Assembly (NCBI GenBank): GCA_965220415.1
Contig: OZ244829.1
Coordinates: 5,828,001 to 5,892,000 of the forward strand
Direction of reading: 5' to 3'
DNA from: JAJDTR01 sp965220415
GTDB lineage: Bacteria; Poribacteria; WGA-4E; JAJDTR01
DNA: 64,000 nucleotides
Shown here: piece by piece, positions 44,240 through 53,652 of the stretch
How positions within the stretch are numbered: position 1 is the stretch's first letter
Layout: each line of letters starts with the position of its first letter
Made by a program: the position numbers and the translations under genes
Notes under the pieces: model-generated
Told to the model about the DNA's origin: nothing
What the model saw: only the letters and a program-made list of their open reading frames with translations
Database searches by the model: none

Positions 44240-45013
44240 CTACAGTTCCGTTTTGATTTTACCCCATAATGTCGTAAGTTTTCCTGACGAGTCCACAGCG
44301 TAACCCTTGGATCCGTATACGACGAAGCTGACCGATACCGCACCATTCTCCGACCACACGCCAACGCCGGGTCGCCCTCTTGAATTCGTGTCGTTCGCAA
44401 ACTTCTCTAGTTCAGCTTCGCCCCACAGGTCAACGCTTATGGTTTCCTCGGTAACGACCATCTTAACGTCGACGGAATCCTGTCCAAACTTTTTCGGATC
44501 GTTTTTCCACTGGCCTGCCCGGGTGTGGCTACCCGGCACCGGCCTGATCCGCTTTCCACCGACCCACTGATACAGGTATAACCCGTTGTTCCCGCCTTCC
44601 TCATCCAGAGTCCACTTTATCATATTCAAGCGTTGCTTGTAGGTCGCCGGATTGTCTTGCGCAAATCTGGCTACGACATAAAGCCACCCGATGTTATTCT
44701 TTTCTCCTTTCACGATGTCGGAAAACGTAGCTTCAATGGTAAAGTTGGTCGGCTTCCTGAAGTCTTTCCAAACCTCTTTATCAACAAGAAACATATTCCA
44801 GTTGAACGTAATGCTGGAAATGCGTAATTTCCCATCCTCCACCGCGAAGACGGTGCCCGGGGATATCGAAGCCCATTCAAAGTTTTTGAGTGACGCATTA
44901 TTCGGGCAACACTCGGCGTAGAGCTGTGCTTCCGCGGGCGTTGAGGACGCTGTCACTATAGCCCACGCGGCGATTAAGCTACGACTCAATAACCTCGCCA
45001 TTCGTCGTTCCAT
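44240..45013 (-). CDS. Secreted protein of unknown family, paralogue 2
   Basis: 257 residues; ATG 45013 is used, with ATG 45001 as an alternative, and neither has a strong ribosome site. A signal peptide ends near residue 30 (SSTPAEAQLYAE), followed by ECCPNNASLKNFEWASISPG as in paralogue 1. The body shares DEEGGNNGLYLYQWVGGKRIRPVPGSHTR with it almost unchanged. It ends in VDSSGKLTTLWGKIKTEL, the common tail of this gene group. Probably secreted; function unknown. Confidence 0.85.
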   Translation of the reverse strand: MERRMARLLSRSLIAAWAIVTASSTPAEAQLYAECCPNNASLKNFEWASISPGTVFAVEDGKLRISSITFNWNMFLVDKEVWKDFRKPTNFTIEATFSDIVKGEKNNIGWLYVVARFAQDNPATYKQRLNMIKWTLDEEGGNNGLYLYQWVGGKRIRPVPGSHTRAGQWKNDPKKFGQDSVDVKMVVTEETISVDLWGEAELEKFANDTNSRGRPGVGVWSENGAVSVSFVVYGSKGYAVDSSGKLTTLWGKIKTEL

Positions 45014-45119
45014 GATTGCTTCTACACAACCTTCATCTCAAGGGATGCTTACCCCAATCGGCTCGGCGGCTCAAAAGCACACGGAATCTATATTCCGTCT
45101 ATCGATTGGTGACTTTGCG

Positions 45120-46715
45120 CTATTTGACAATTGCCATTTTTCGAGTCGACCGAAAAGTACCGGCGTGAAAGTCGTAGATATAAATGCCGTTAGGTACGAC
45201 TTCTCCAAACTGGTTCCTACCGTCCCAATATGCCGCGGACCTCTTGTCAAGATAATTTCCCGAATGCTGCACCCCCAAATCCAACTTCCGCACTAATCCG
45301 CCTCGGACATTGTAAATCCTAAAACTCACCTCGGCAGTATTTGCGAGTTGATACGGCAACCAGGTTTCGGGATTGAACGGATTTGGGAAGTTTTGGAAGA
45401 GCATGGTAGTTTTTACGTCACCCAGCGTGGTTAACGTCAATGATGTGGGATGTACGGCAAATGGGACATTCAAGTCGTCCGCTGTGTTATAGATGTATGC
45501 CGCCCCCGTGTCGTTGTCTGCGGTATCCGCACCCACGATGGCGTAATGACTGTCAATCTCGACGGAGATTCCGAAATGGGGCATTGGCCAATTCGCGTCC
45601 AATAAAGGAAGAGTAACCTTCTCTTTTTCAACCCAAGCATCGTCTTCACGCAAAAAGGAGTAGGCAGCTCCCGCGTCAACGACAACGTCATCATCGAACT
45701 TGGCGCCCACAAGAATTATATTGTTGGAGATGGAGACATCATTGCCGAACTGATCGTTTTTCTCCCCGTCTTGGGCGGTAAGCTTTGCTTGTTGTGTCCA
45801 CAAATCTCCGTTACGTACAAAGACATAAGCGGCGCCATGGTCGGGCTCAGTTCCATCCTTAAGTGGTGCACCAACGATGGCAATGTCTTCGCTAATCGAC
45901 AAGGATGCGCCGAACTGATCCTTCTCTGCCGGCTCGTCGGCGGCAAGTTTCACCGTTTGCACCCATCTCTCCCCGTCGCGCGCAAATATATATGCCGCCC
46001 CGGATTGTTTAAGACCTCTGTGTGCGTGTTTAGGTGCTCCGACAATTGCCACGTCTCCAAGAATTGCGACGTTGTGTCCGAAGTTGTCCGACGCGGCGCC
46101 GTCTTTAGCTGTAAGTTTTGCTTGCTGGTTCCACGTGTCTCCTTCGCGCACAAAAATGTAAGCGGATCCTGAACTCTTCCCGTTGTCATCGTCGAAACGT
46201 GACCCGACGATAGCAGTATTCCCATCAACCGCAACCGACCATCCAAATTGGTCTCCCGCCGCCGCATCGTTTGGGGTTAGTTTCGCCTGCTGCTTCCAAC
46301 TTCGTCCTTTATGTCGAGCGTCCGGTCCAACAAAAACATAAGCCGCACCGGAGCCGTTTACTCTATTGGCGTCATGTCCCGCCGCCCCAATGATGGCGGT
46401 ATTTCCGCTCATGGAGATGGATCGTCCGAATTCGTCACCGTCTGCTGTGTCGTTGCCGTCAAATTCCGGCGGCGCACTGCGTTTCCAGTTATTCCCACTG
46501 CGTGCGAAGGGATAAACGACCCCTGACCTGCCGCCTTTCAAGTCCCTTCTTGGAGAAGCAACGATGGCAAAATCCCCGCTAATTGCAACCGTAAATCCGA
46601 ATCCATCGTCGTGATGTTTTTCCACTGCGACAATCTTCACTGGATCCGCGGCGATAGTGGCTACAATCCCGATTTCGAAAATCAAACAGCATAGGAAAAT
46701 TTGACAAGCTCTCAT
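45120..46715 (-). CDS. Secreted FG-GAP propeller protein with C-terminal sorting-type domain, paralogue 1
   Basis: 531 residues from ATG 46715 (GAGGAGG seven bases upstream); a TTG one codon earlier is less likely. A signal peptide ends near residue 22 (GIVATIAADP). About seven blades follow with the pattern DQFGWSVAVDGNTAIVGS, SGSAYIFVREGDTWNQQAKL, the FG-GAP_2 type, and make a propeller. The last 95 residues begin TTLGDVK, then NFPNPFNPETWLPYQL, V-x-F-R-I-Y-N and WDGRNQFG, and end MAIVK. This matches the FlgD-like/T9SS-type sorting domains used for secretion or surface attachment. The paralogue at 46797 is adjacent. Confidence 0.88.
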   Translation of the reverse strand: MRACQIFLCCLIFEIGIVATIAADPVKIVAVEKHHDDGFGFTVAISGDFAIVASPRRDLKGGRSGVVYPFARSGNNWKRSAPPEFDGNDTADGDEFGRSISMSGNTAIIGAAGHDANRVNGSGAAYVFVGPDARHKGRSWKQQAKLTPNDAAAGDQFGWSVAVDGNTAIVGSRFDDDNGKSSGSAYIFVREGDTWNQQAKLTAKDGAASDNFGHNVAILGDVAIVGAPKHAHRGLKQSGAAYIFARDGERWVQTVKLAADEPAEKDQFGASLSISEDIAIVGAPLKDGTEPDHGAAYVFVRNGDLWTQQAKLTAQDGEKNDQFGNDVSISNNIILVGAKFDDDVVVDAGAAYSFLREDDAWVEKEKVTLPLLDANWPMPHFGISVEIDSHYAIVGADTADNDTGAAYIYNTADDLNVPFAVHPTSLTLTTLGDVKTTMLFQNFPNPFNPETWLPYQLANTAEVSFRIYNVRGGLVRKLDLGVQHSGNYLDKRSAAYWDGRNQFGEVVPNGIYIYDFHAGTFRSTRKMAIVK

Positions 46716-46796
46716 CAAGAAACCTCCTCACAATCTGGATAGTCCTTAAATTAATCGGTCACGCGAACTCGCCCTCAAAACGTGCGATTTGACCGG

Positions 46797-48374
46797 TTAC
46801 TTCAGGACGACCATTTTCCGACTTGAATGATACGCCCCCGCTCTGAAATCTAGAATGTAGATTCCACTGGAAACAGATTGTCCATACAAATCTCTTCCAT
46901 TCCAGTAGGCGGCGGTGTGTTTGTCCAGATAACTACCCTTTTTGCGCATGCCAAGGTTCAATTCTCGGACGAGTTGCCCCGAGATATTATAGATGTGAAA
47001 TTCGACGTTGGCATCGTTGGACAACTGATACGGAAACCATGTCTCAGGATTGAACGGATTGGGAAAGTTTTGAAAAAGCGCGGTGTGTTTGAGATGCCCC
47101 AATGTTGTGGCGCTCAAGAGACGTGGTTCTACCGAATAAGGTGCATCAAGATCTTTTGCAACGTCATAGATGTACGCCGCGCCAACATCTGCATCGGCGA
47201 CTTCGCCGCCCGTGATGGCAAACCGACTACGAATAGACACCGAAATTCCAAGATGGACACGGATGTCGGGCTGTGCATCCTTGGCTTCGATGGTGACCTT
47301 TTTCTTCTGATTCCACACATCACCCTCACGCAGGAAAGAGTATGCCGCCCCGGCATCATTGCCCAATTCATCGTCGAATTTTGCTCCCACAAAGGCAATG
47401 TTGTAGAAGATGGACACCGCATTTCCAAACTGATCTTTTTCGTCGGCGTCCTTGGATGCAAGTTTGGAGTGCTGTAACCACGTATTACCACTGCGATTAA
47501 AAATATATGCGGCGCCGGTGTCCGCAGCGTTTCCATCGTTTTGAGGCGCACCAACAATAGCGACATCGCCACTAATCGCCACAGAAAACCCGAACTGATC
47601 CTTGGCGGCTAGATCGTTCGCTGTCAGTTTCGCCTTTTGTCCCCACGAATCACCATTTCGCCCAAAGATATAGGCAGCGCCCGATTGTTTGAGTCCCGCC
47701 TGAGCGTGCTTGGGGGCGCCAACAATGGCAACGTCTTCGCTTATGGAAACAGACTGCCCGAAGTTGTCAGATGTCGCCCCGTCGTCGGGGGTTAGCTTTA
47801 CCTGCTGAATCCAAGACTCTCCGTTACGCACGAAGATGTAAGCCGAGCCGGAGCTCTTCCCATGGTCATCGTCAAACCGCGCTCCAACTACGGCGACGTT
47901 GTTGTCGATAGCGATCGACCATCCAAACTGGTCTCCCGCGGCTTTGTCTTGAGCGGTTAGCTTCGCCTGTTGCTGCCATCTTGCGCCATCGGGATTATAG
48001 ACGAAAACAAAAACCGCGCCAGCGCCTTTCTCATTTCCCGGAGCCCCAACTATCGCAGTCGTACCGCTTAAAGCTACTGAGCTTCCGAACTCGTCGCGCT
48101 CGCCAGATCGAATAGGAAAAATCTTGACGGGCTCTGCCGCTTTCCATGTGTTTCCAACCCGCACGTAGGGATAAGCCGCGCCCGCATTCGGTCCCTTATC
48201 GTCAACCTTCGGAGATCCTACGATTGCGTGTTTTTCATCCACAGCCACCGACCACCCGAACCACTGATCTTTCACTGGATCCGCAGGACTGAGCTTGACC
48301 GGCTTCGCGAAACTCTCCATCGCCAATCCAAGTCCGAGAATCAAGCAGATTAGGATCGTTAGTGGCACTTTCAT
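46797..48374 (-). CDS. Secreted FG-GAP propeller protein with C-terminal sorting-type domain, paralogue 2
   Basis: 525 residues from ATG 48374 (AAAGGAG eight bases upstream); an ATG at 48404 has no such site. A signal peptide ends near residue 23 (AMESFAKPV). The propeller blades (DQWFGWSVAVDEKHAIVGS, DEFGSSVALSGTTAIVGA, and later ones) parallel those of the neighbour at 45120. The C-terminal domain reads TTLGHLK, NFPNPFNPETWFPYQL, V-x-F-H-I-Y-N, WNGRDLYG and MVVLK. The two genes are tandem duplicates 82 bases apart and probably one transcription unit. They are expected to be exported through the outer membrane, but no T9SS genes are in this window. Confidence 0.88.
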   Translation of the reverse strand: MKVPLTILICLILGLGLAMESFAKPVKLSPADPVKDQWFGWSVAVDEKHAIVGSPKVDDKGPNAGAAYPYVRVGNTWKAAEPVKIFPIRSGERDEFGSSVALSGTTAIVGAPGNEKGAGAVFVFVYNPDGARWQQQAKLTAQDKAAGDQFGWSIAIDNNVAVVGARFDDDHGKSSGSAYIFVRNGESWIQQVKLTPDDGATSDNFGQSVSISEDVAIVGAPKHAQAGLKQSGAAYIFGRNGDSWGQKAKLTANDLAAKDQFGFSVAISGDVAIVGAPQNDGNAADTGAAYIFNRSGNTWLQHSKLASKDADEKDQFGNAVSIFYNIAFVGAKFDDELGNDAGAAYSFLREGDVWNQKKKVTIEAKDAQPDIRVHLGISVSIRSRFAITGGEVADADVGAAYIYDVAKDLDAPYSVEPRLLSATTLGHLKHTALFQNFPNPFNPETWFPYQLSNDANVEFHIYNISGQLVRELNLGMRKKGSYLDKHTAAYWNGRDLYGQSVSSGIYILDFRAGAYHSSRKMVVLK

Positions 48375-48539
48375 GTTCGCACTCCTTTCTCTCGTTGGTC
48401 CCAAGATTTTGTAGTCGCAAAAGAGGTGAATCAGGGAAGCTTGTTAGGTAAATACAGATGTACTCACAGACATTGGTTCAGGACGGAATGGAACAGGAAT
48501 ATGGTATCGCCGGGAGGCGTTAATAGAGCAGGAATACGT

Positions 48540-49334
48540 CTAGTAGCTCTTGATTTCAGCCCAGGTAGTCGCAACTTTGCCCAAGGAATTCACCGCCAAA
48601 ATGTCGCCAAGCCCATCGTCCATGAGCTCGTTGATTTCCTTCTCGTTCAGCGCAACGTCGAAAATCGCGACTTCATCCACGTATCCGTTAAAGAATTCCC
48701 TCTTTACCACGACGCTGGCGCTACCGATTACAGCGGTAGGGACAGGGTTCCCGTAGGTTATCTCTCCCGCGCCCTTAACTTCTTCAACGAGTTCTCCATC
48801 CAAGAAGGCTCTTCGGGTCGATCCATCAAAGGTAATTGCCTCATGGTACCAGCGATCTTCTTCAATCTTCCCGGGCTGTATCTCCCTATTCTGGTCATCG
48901 ATAGCTATCCAATAGCGGAGCTGGCCCTGCCATGTGCCCAGTCCCAAACTCCTGTAGGGAGCATCCCAAGCGGCACCATCGTCGTAAGGAATGGTCATTG
49001 ATGACAAACCGGAATCATTTGATGTTTGAATGTTAATCCAGTTCATCATCGTTCCTTCAGTTATGCGAAGACTCTTATCCTTTCCAACCGGAATCATATC
49101 ATTCCTGCCATTGAAATGCAGAGCGCTGCCAAACACGCCCTCAATCCACTTCGGATTACCTACGAATTCGCCGTCATTCCCGTTTCCGGAGGCATCAGCG
49201 ACTTTCTTTCCACTCCCTTCATCCAATAGCCATGCCCCAACGGCAGTTTTAGGATCAATCTTGGCGTCGCCGACACGTGAGAAAACCAACACGACGATGG
49301 TGATGACTGCACAGACTAGAAGAAGCCACCGCAT
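48540..49334 (-). CDS. Secreted LamG-domain protein, paralogue 1
   Basis: 264 residues from ATG 49334, with TAGGAGG about 11 bases upstream; an ATG at 49364 falls within the hairpin region and is less likely. A signal peptide or anchor (LLLVCAVITIVVLVFSRVGDA) comes first. The LamG/concanavalin-like domain starts AVGAWLLDEGSGKKVADASG and contains GSALHFNGRND, WYHEAITFDGSTRRAFLDGE and GYVDEVAIFDVALNEKEINE. Such jelly-roll domains bind glycans or proteins. It ends in the tail SLGKVATTWAEIKSY. It is a close relative of the protein at 49404 and of the remnant at 5469. Confidence 0.9.
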   Translation of the reverse strand: MRWLLLVCAVITIVVLVFSRVGDAKIDPKTAVGAWLLDEGSGKKVADASGNGNDGEFVGNPKWIEGVFGSALHFNGRNDMIPVGKDKSLRITEGTMMNWINIQTSNDSGLSSMTIPYDDGAAWDAPYRSLGLGTWQGQLRYWIAIDDQNREIQPGKIEEDRWYHEAITFDGSTRRAFLDGELVEEVKGAGEITYGNPVPTAVIGSASVVVKREFFNGYVDEVAIFDVALNEKEINELMDDGLGDILAVNSLGKVATTWAEIKSY

Positions 49335-49366
49335 AGGTCCATCACCTCCTACGATGATATTCAAAT

Positions 49367-49395
49367 CCTTCGGGAGGATTCACACCTCCCGAAGG
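49367..49395. repeat. Perfect 11-bp hairpin between the two LamG genes
   Basis: CCTTCGGGAGG and CCTCCCGAAGG enclose seven bases. It lies between the end of the gene at 49404 and the start at 49334. There is no T run on the minus strand, so it may be a partial terminator or an RNA-processing site rather than a full terminator. Confidence 0.6.
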
Positions 49396-49403
49396 TTCGA
49401 TTG

Positions 49404-50207
49404 CTACTTGTGTCGGGCTTTGACGTTTGCCCACGTGGTCGCTAGTTTCCCGGATGGTTCAACTGCGACGACGCCCTGAAGTCCGTCGTTCATAATCTGT
49501 CTGACATCGGCGTCGCTTAGCGCGACATTGAAAAGTGCAACTTCATCGACAAAGCCGTTCATAAGTTCACCGGAAGCTGCACGGTTCACGTTCCGATCTC
49601 CAATAACAAGTGACGGGAGGGGATCTCCATAAGTAATCGTACCGGGAGTTTCTGCTTCAAATACGAGTTCCCCATCCAGGTAGGATTTACGAGTCGTTCC
49701 ATCAAACGTTGCCACCAGATGATACCACTGATTCGTGTTTAGGTTACCCGGCTGCATTTCGGCGTTCTGTCCGTCAATAGCCATCCAATAGCGTAGTTGA
49801 CCTCTCCACGAACCCAAACCCAAACTTCTCCAAGGTGCATCCCATGCATCTCCGTCATCAAAGGGAAGTGTTACCGCGGATAGCCCGCTATCATCACCGA
49901 CATTGGTGTTTATCCAAGCTGCCATTGAGCCGGTACCGATACGTAGAAGCTCGGAGTTCCCGCAATCGACGAAATCGTCTGCACCGTCAAAACTCAACGA
50001 AGAACCGAAAACACCTGCTGCCCATGCCGCTCCGGAAATTTTTCCATGGTGACCGTTACCAGACGAATCAAACGCAGTATCTCCATCACCTTCATCCAAC
50101 AACCATATTCCCATAGCTGTTGAGGAATCAATAGCGGCGTGACCAAAGCCCGCAATCACCAGTAAAGGCAGCATGAAACTTGCGCCTAACAGAGTCAATC
50201 TTGACAT
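49404..50207 (-). CDS. Secreted LamG-domain protein, paralogue 2
   Basis: 267 residues, with GAGGAGG before ATG 50207. A signal peptide ends near residue 24 (VIAGFGHAAI). The LamG domain reads AMGIWLLDEGDGDTAFDSSG, GSSLSFDGADDFVDCG, WYHLVATFDGTTRKSYLDGE and GFVDEVALFNVALSDADVRQ. It shares WRSLGLGSWRGQLRYWMAIDG with paralogue 1, so the two are tandem duplicates. It ends VEPSGKLATTWANVKARHK, the common tail. It is probably secreted or surface-bound; the ligand is unknown. Confidence 0.9.
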   Translation of the reverse strand: MSRLTLLGASFMLPLLVIAGFGHAAIDSSTAMGIWLLDEGDGDTAFDSSGNGHHGKISGAAWAAGVFGSSLSFDGADDFVDCGNSELLRIGTGSMAAWINTNVGDDSGLSAVTLPFDDGDAWDAPWRSLGLGSWRGQLRYWMAIDGQNAEMQPGNLNTNQWYHLVATFDGTTRKSYLDGELVFEAETPGTITYGDPLPSLVIGDRNVNRAASGELMNGFVDEVALFNVALSDADVRQIMNDGLQGVVAVEPSGKLATTWANVKARHK

Positions 50208-50408
50208 TTGTTTTACCTCCTCGTATGAGAGATTCTGTGAGCGATAGGTTAGGTTGCCTTACGTCCAATACTATATACTATCACAGATCTAGCAAACAGT
50301 AAATCACAAAAGTTTGGCAGCGCCGTTACTCCAACATCACACATCCAACCGGAGCACCCGTCGATTTCGCAATTTGGCAAGATTCTCCGGTTGTCATTGT
50401 TTGCGATT

Positions 50409-51296
50409 TCAACAAACAGGGACTCCCGCAACCTTGCACCTTATTCGGTAAAGCGAAGTTTTTGCCACGATGTATAGCGTCTTCCAGTCAGACTCGCCCC
50501 AACCAAGATTGGTTGCGCCTTCCGGTGTTTTAATGACACCGAGGTGCTTCCCGGACACATCGAATATCCAAACACCGCCAGGCCCCGTCACGTAGACATT
50601 CCCTTCTTGGTCAACCTTCATTCCATCAGGAACTCCGCCTTCGCCGACTATTTCGGCGAAGACTCGTCCGTTTGAAATAGTGCCATCGGGCTGCACATCG
50701 AAAGCCCGAACATGCGATCGCTCCGAAGAATCATTAATGTAAAGAACTGATTCGTCCGGCGCAAAGCAAAGCCCGTTTGGACAATCAAAATCATCAACCA
50801 AAAGCGTTAAGCTATTCCCATCCGGACTGAGCCGGTAAACACCTTGAAAATTTAGTTCCCGTTCGCCCGACGTTCCGTATTCCACGGTCAATCCGTACGG
50901 TGGATCGGTGAAATAGATGCTGCCGTCCGATTTCACGACAACGTCATTCGGACTGTTCAAACGCTTGCCTTCATAGTGCGAGGCGATTGTCACAATCTCT
51001 CCGTCAATCTCGGTTCGTGAAACGCGGCGATTTGCATGTTCGCACGCAATGAGCCGCCCTTGTCTATCGTAAGTCAAACCATTCGACTTGCCTGACGGCA
51101 CACGGAAATCGATTATCCCGGATTCAGGCGTCCACTTTTTCATCTGATTCGTGGGAATGTCGCTGAACAACAGGAACCTTCCCTCGTAGTTCCAGACTGG
51201 CCCTTCAGTAAACTGGCAACCCGTGCCCAAGTTTTCGACCTGTGCGTCAGCATCAATAAGATTCAATACGTCACCTGAGAGAACGTCAACACTCAT
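50409..51296 (-). CDS. SMP-30/gluconolactonase family protein
   Basis: 295 residues from ATG 51296, in the leader AACCAAATAGGAG; an in-frame start at 51320 precedes that ribosome site. The propeller has CQFTEGPVWNYEGRFLLFSD, KSNGLTYDRQGRLIACEHAN, RLNSPNDVVVKSDGSIYFTD and CPNGLCFAPDESVLYIND; the metal-binding Glu (TEGP), Asn (SPND) and Asp positions of the family are present. There is no signal peptide, so unlike the protein at 33888 it is cytoplasmic. It would hydrolyse a sugar lactone. Its last residues (SLYRIRCKVAGVPVC) extend slightly past the domain. Confidence 0.92.
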   Translation of the reverse strand: MSVDVLSGDVLNLIDADAQVENLGTGCQFTEGPVWNYEGRFLLFSDIPTNQMKKWTPESGIIDFRVPSGKSNGLTYDRQGRLIACEHANRRVSRTEIDGEIVTIASHYEGKRLNSPNDVVVKSDGSIYFTDPPYGLTVEYGTSGERELNFQGVYRLSPDGNSLTLLVDDFDCPNGLCFAPDESVLYINDSSERSHVRAFDVQPDGTISNGRVFAEIVGEGGVPDGMKVDQEGNVYVTGPGGVWIFDVSGKHLGVIKTPEGATNLGWGESDWKTLYIVAKTSLYRIRCKVAGVPVC

Positions 51297-51466
51297 AACT
51301 GCTCCTATTTGGTTAATCACTCGGCGTTATCCTGAAATCTGAGCCGTGGATGATTGTTTGCACTGTTGATTCAAACTTCCTCTTGATGTGTTCAGAAATC
51401 ACACGATATTTTGCTGAAGAGCGACGTTGAATATAGCACTCAACTGCGAAGCGGAGTATGTAATTT

Positions 51467-51868
51467 ATCTTCCGCATTATCGAGCACTTAAAAGTTTAAT
51501 TTCCCAGTTGGCCGTATCCCGCACCATGATTGACAGCATGCCATTATCCCTGTCGGAATAATCCTTTCAGCAAGCAACACTCTTTTTTCGCTCTATGACA
51601 GGTTTTGAAAAAGCGTTCCTTCGTAGAATGGTTTCACTCCAGAGGAGTGAGATGTCAATAGAACACGATTCCTCCCCGCGTCTGCACTCCAGAGGAGTGC
51701 AATGTCGAGTGTTACTTGAGAAAAATGAAGTCGATGATGAAAAGGCAAAACCGGTCAATCAATCGGACTCACGGTAGTACCTTGGCGATTTTTTCTCGTT
51801 TGTGAATATATACCCCAAGATCTGGTATGTGAAAATTCGAGATTGCACAAGTCTATTATGCGGAAGAT
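51467..51868. mobile_element. MITE-like element, copy B
   Basis: 402 bases with the same terminal inverted repeats (ATCTTCCGCAT) as copy A at 11798. It differs from A by about 30 extra bases near 51590-51635. Its two AGA hairpins (51635-51649 and 51684-51700) keep pairing but with different stem bases than in A. The next 400 bases (51869-52276) show no gene or repeat that I can name. Confidence 0.7.
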
Positions 51869-52276
51869 GAGTGTAAGTCATCAATAGATTTATAGTGTCT
51901 TGAAAACGGAAACGCGAGAACATGCTGACGCTTCCCTTGCGGCGGTTGTGCCTCTTAATCCGATATGAACAAGCATCAGTTTCCGGCGGTGGCTCGTGTG
52001 AACATTCAACCGCGGTGAAGCACACTCGCGTCCGACTCCGGGTAGTATAGCGAGAAGCAGAAATAAAATCAACCGCTATTCCGAAGGGCTCCAGCACCAC
52101 CGTTGGATTCAAGACTGGACAACATCGCGCCCGATGATTCGCATTTTTGTTGACCGGTGAATGGATATTGGTTAAAATCGTAGTTATTGAAGGTGTTTAC
52201 CGAGACACGAATCTCAGCAATTGCACCAGAATCTTCACGAATGTGCCTTAGCACAATCTCAGAGATGGATTCTCCT

Positions 52277-53047
52277 ATGAAAACAGACGTATGCTATGAG
52301 TTACTGCGCCCGTCCCAGGTTGTCACGAGGCGCTGTGAATGTCCTTTGGCGTACCTACCCCTCGGAGTGATTGAGTGGCATGGTCCACAAAACCCGTTGG
52401 GGCTTGACGGATTAAAAGTACACGAACTTTGTGTTCGCGCCGCCGCAAAGGGCGGCGGTTTGGTCTTTCCGGTACTATGGTACGGAGAACATCGAGAATC
52501 ATACTTGGCGGAGGCTAACGTCCCTGTCAAGTCGGCGATCGCAAACGAAATGAGACTGCCTGCGACTAACTTTGACCGGGGATACATGGGCGGAAGAACA
52601 ATAATCGAACAATCAACTTTCTATCAGAATCTACTCTATCATGTCTACTATCAGATTCGCAGCTTGGGATTTGAAGCGATCTATGTGCTGGTTGGTCATG
52701 GCCCTTTGAAGAACTACGCAATCTTGACATCCAAGGTTTTTGAAAGGGCGACCGGAATTGTGATGGAGGTCTCGTTTGCGGCAGATCTCGTGGAAGGATA
52801 TCGCGAAGATCATGCCGGCCGATACGAAACCGGTGTCATGATGGAGTTGCGGCCGGAGTTGGTTGATTTAGCGGCTCTGCCTGATGGGGACAAATCGGAC
52901 CTTGTAGGTATCGCCGGCGATGATCCTCGTGAAGGCTCTGCCGAATTAGGAAGCGCGTTTGTCGAAAAGTGCGTCAAACAGCTCGTGAAAGCCGGAAACG
53001 AATTACTAACCCGTAGACCATCTGATGGTTCAATGGGCGTCCAGTAG
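52277..53047 (+). CDS. Creatininase family amidohydrolase
   Basis: 256 residues from ATG 52277; in-frame ATGs at 52187-52265 extend into a region without similarity to the family. The metal site is read in LPLGVIEWHGPQNPLGLD (Glu, His and Asp), followed by YVLVGHGPLKN and GRYETGVMMELRPELVD, the positions of the other ligands. The family hydrolyses cyclic or linear amides such as creatinine or formamide-type intermediates in the cytoplasm. A nitrilase-family gene lies 600 bases downstream in the same direction. Together they suggest C-N bond breakdown, but the substrate is unknown. Confidence 0.85.
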   Translation: MKTDVCYELLRPSQVVTRRCECPLAYLPLGVIEWHGPQNPLGLDGLKVHELCVRAAAKGGGLVFPVLWYGEHRESYLAEANVPVKSAIANEMRLPATNFDRGYMGGRTIIEQSTFYQNLLYHVYYQIRSLGFEAIYVLVGHGPLKNYAILTSKVFERATGIVMEVSFAADLVEGYREDHAGRYETGVMMELRPELVDLAALPDGDKSDLVGIAGDDPREGSAELGSAFVEKCVKQLVKAGNELLTRRPSDGSMGVQ

Positions 53048-53080
53048 CGTCCATACATTTAGAACCTGTCTGAAAAGTAC

Positions 53081-53130
53081 AATTTGTAGGGTGCGCACTG
53101 CGCACCAGCCTTTAAAAGCTCCGGAGGGGC
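53081..53130. repeat. Two adjacent hairpin repeats
   Basis: GGTGCGCA/C/TGCGCACC (53090-53106) is preceded by TTTGTAGG and is a reverse-oriented relative of the repeat at 773. A GGA-loop hairpin with one mismatch follows (53118-53130), continuing GACAGGTATATAG. Confidence 0.6.
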
Positions 53131-53302
53131 GACAGGTATATAGCGGACAATACAAATACATAAAAAACCTGTCTCCAAATGACTGAATATGGTTCTGCTA
53201 CCGACTATTCAAACAGGTTCTTAAGTCTATCGCTTCACGTAAAACCACAAGTGTTCCCAAATTGAACGCGGTTCTCTGCCAGAACACATTTTCTGCTCTA
53301 GC

Positions 53303-53573
53303 TATACTCCGCACTGTCAGAAATTGCGTCTTCTGTAGGATCAAGCGAGTGAATAGCGAGTGCGATAGAGATCCCTCAAACGAGCGGATAGCGATCAAGT
53401 GACTGAATAGGATCAAGCACGCGAATAGCACGCGCGATAGAGATCCCGCGATCTCGAGGTCGCGACCCTTGTACGAGGGAACTCCGATTCCCGACCTGCT
53501 GGTGCTATGTAAGTCCTACTAGAAACAATTATCACTGGAAAAGAAAGCGCAGAAATACCCAACGCAGAGTATA
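53303..53573. repeat. Interspersed repeat, minus-strand copy with module expansion
   Basis: The reverse complement matches 24105-24303. Between its two ends the GATAG...GATCC module is expanded to three or more variant units (53339-53450), against one at the other locus. The rest of the 53048-53652 gap shows no gene. Confidence 0.65.
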
Positions 53574-53652
53574 AAGCAGTCGTATTCCTGAGGCACTTTT
53601 AGACGTAGAATATTGAGTCCTATATTACCGTTATTCACGAGGAAATCCAGTT

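Noticed and set aside
44183..44240. Terminator after the 44240 gene
   Set aside because: A GTACTGT/ACAGTAC stem exists, but the T run is displaced from it, so it was left uncalled.
52069..52254. Minus-strand frame before the creatininase gene
   Set aside because: Short, no recognisable domain, and no ribosome site.
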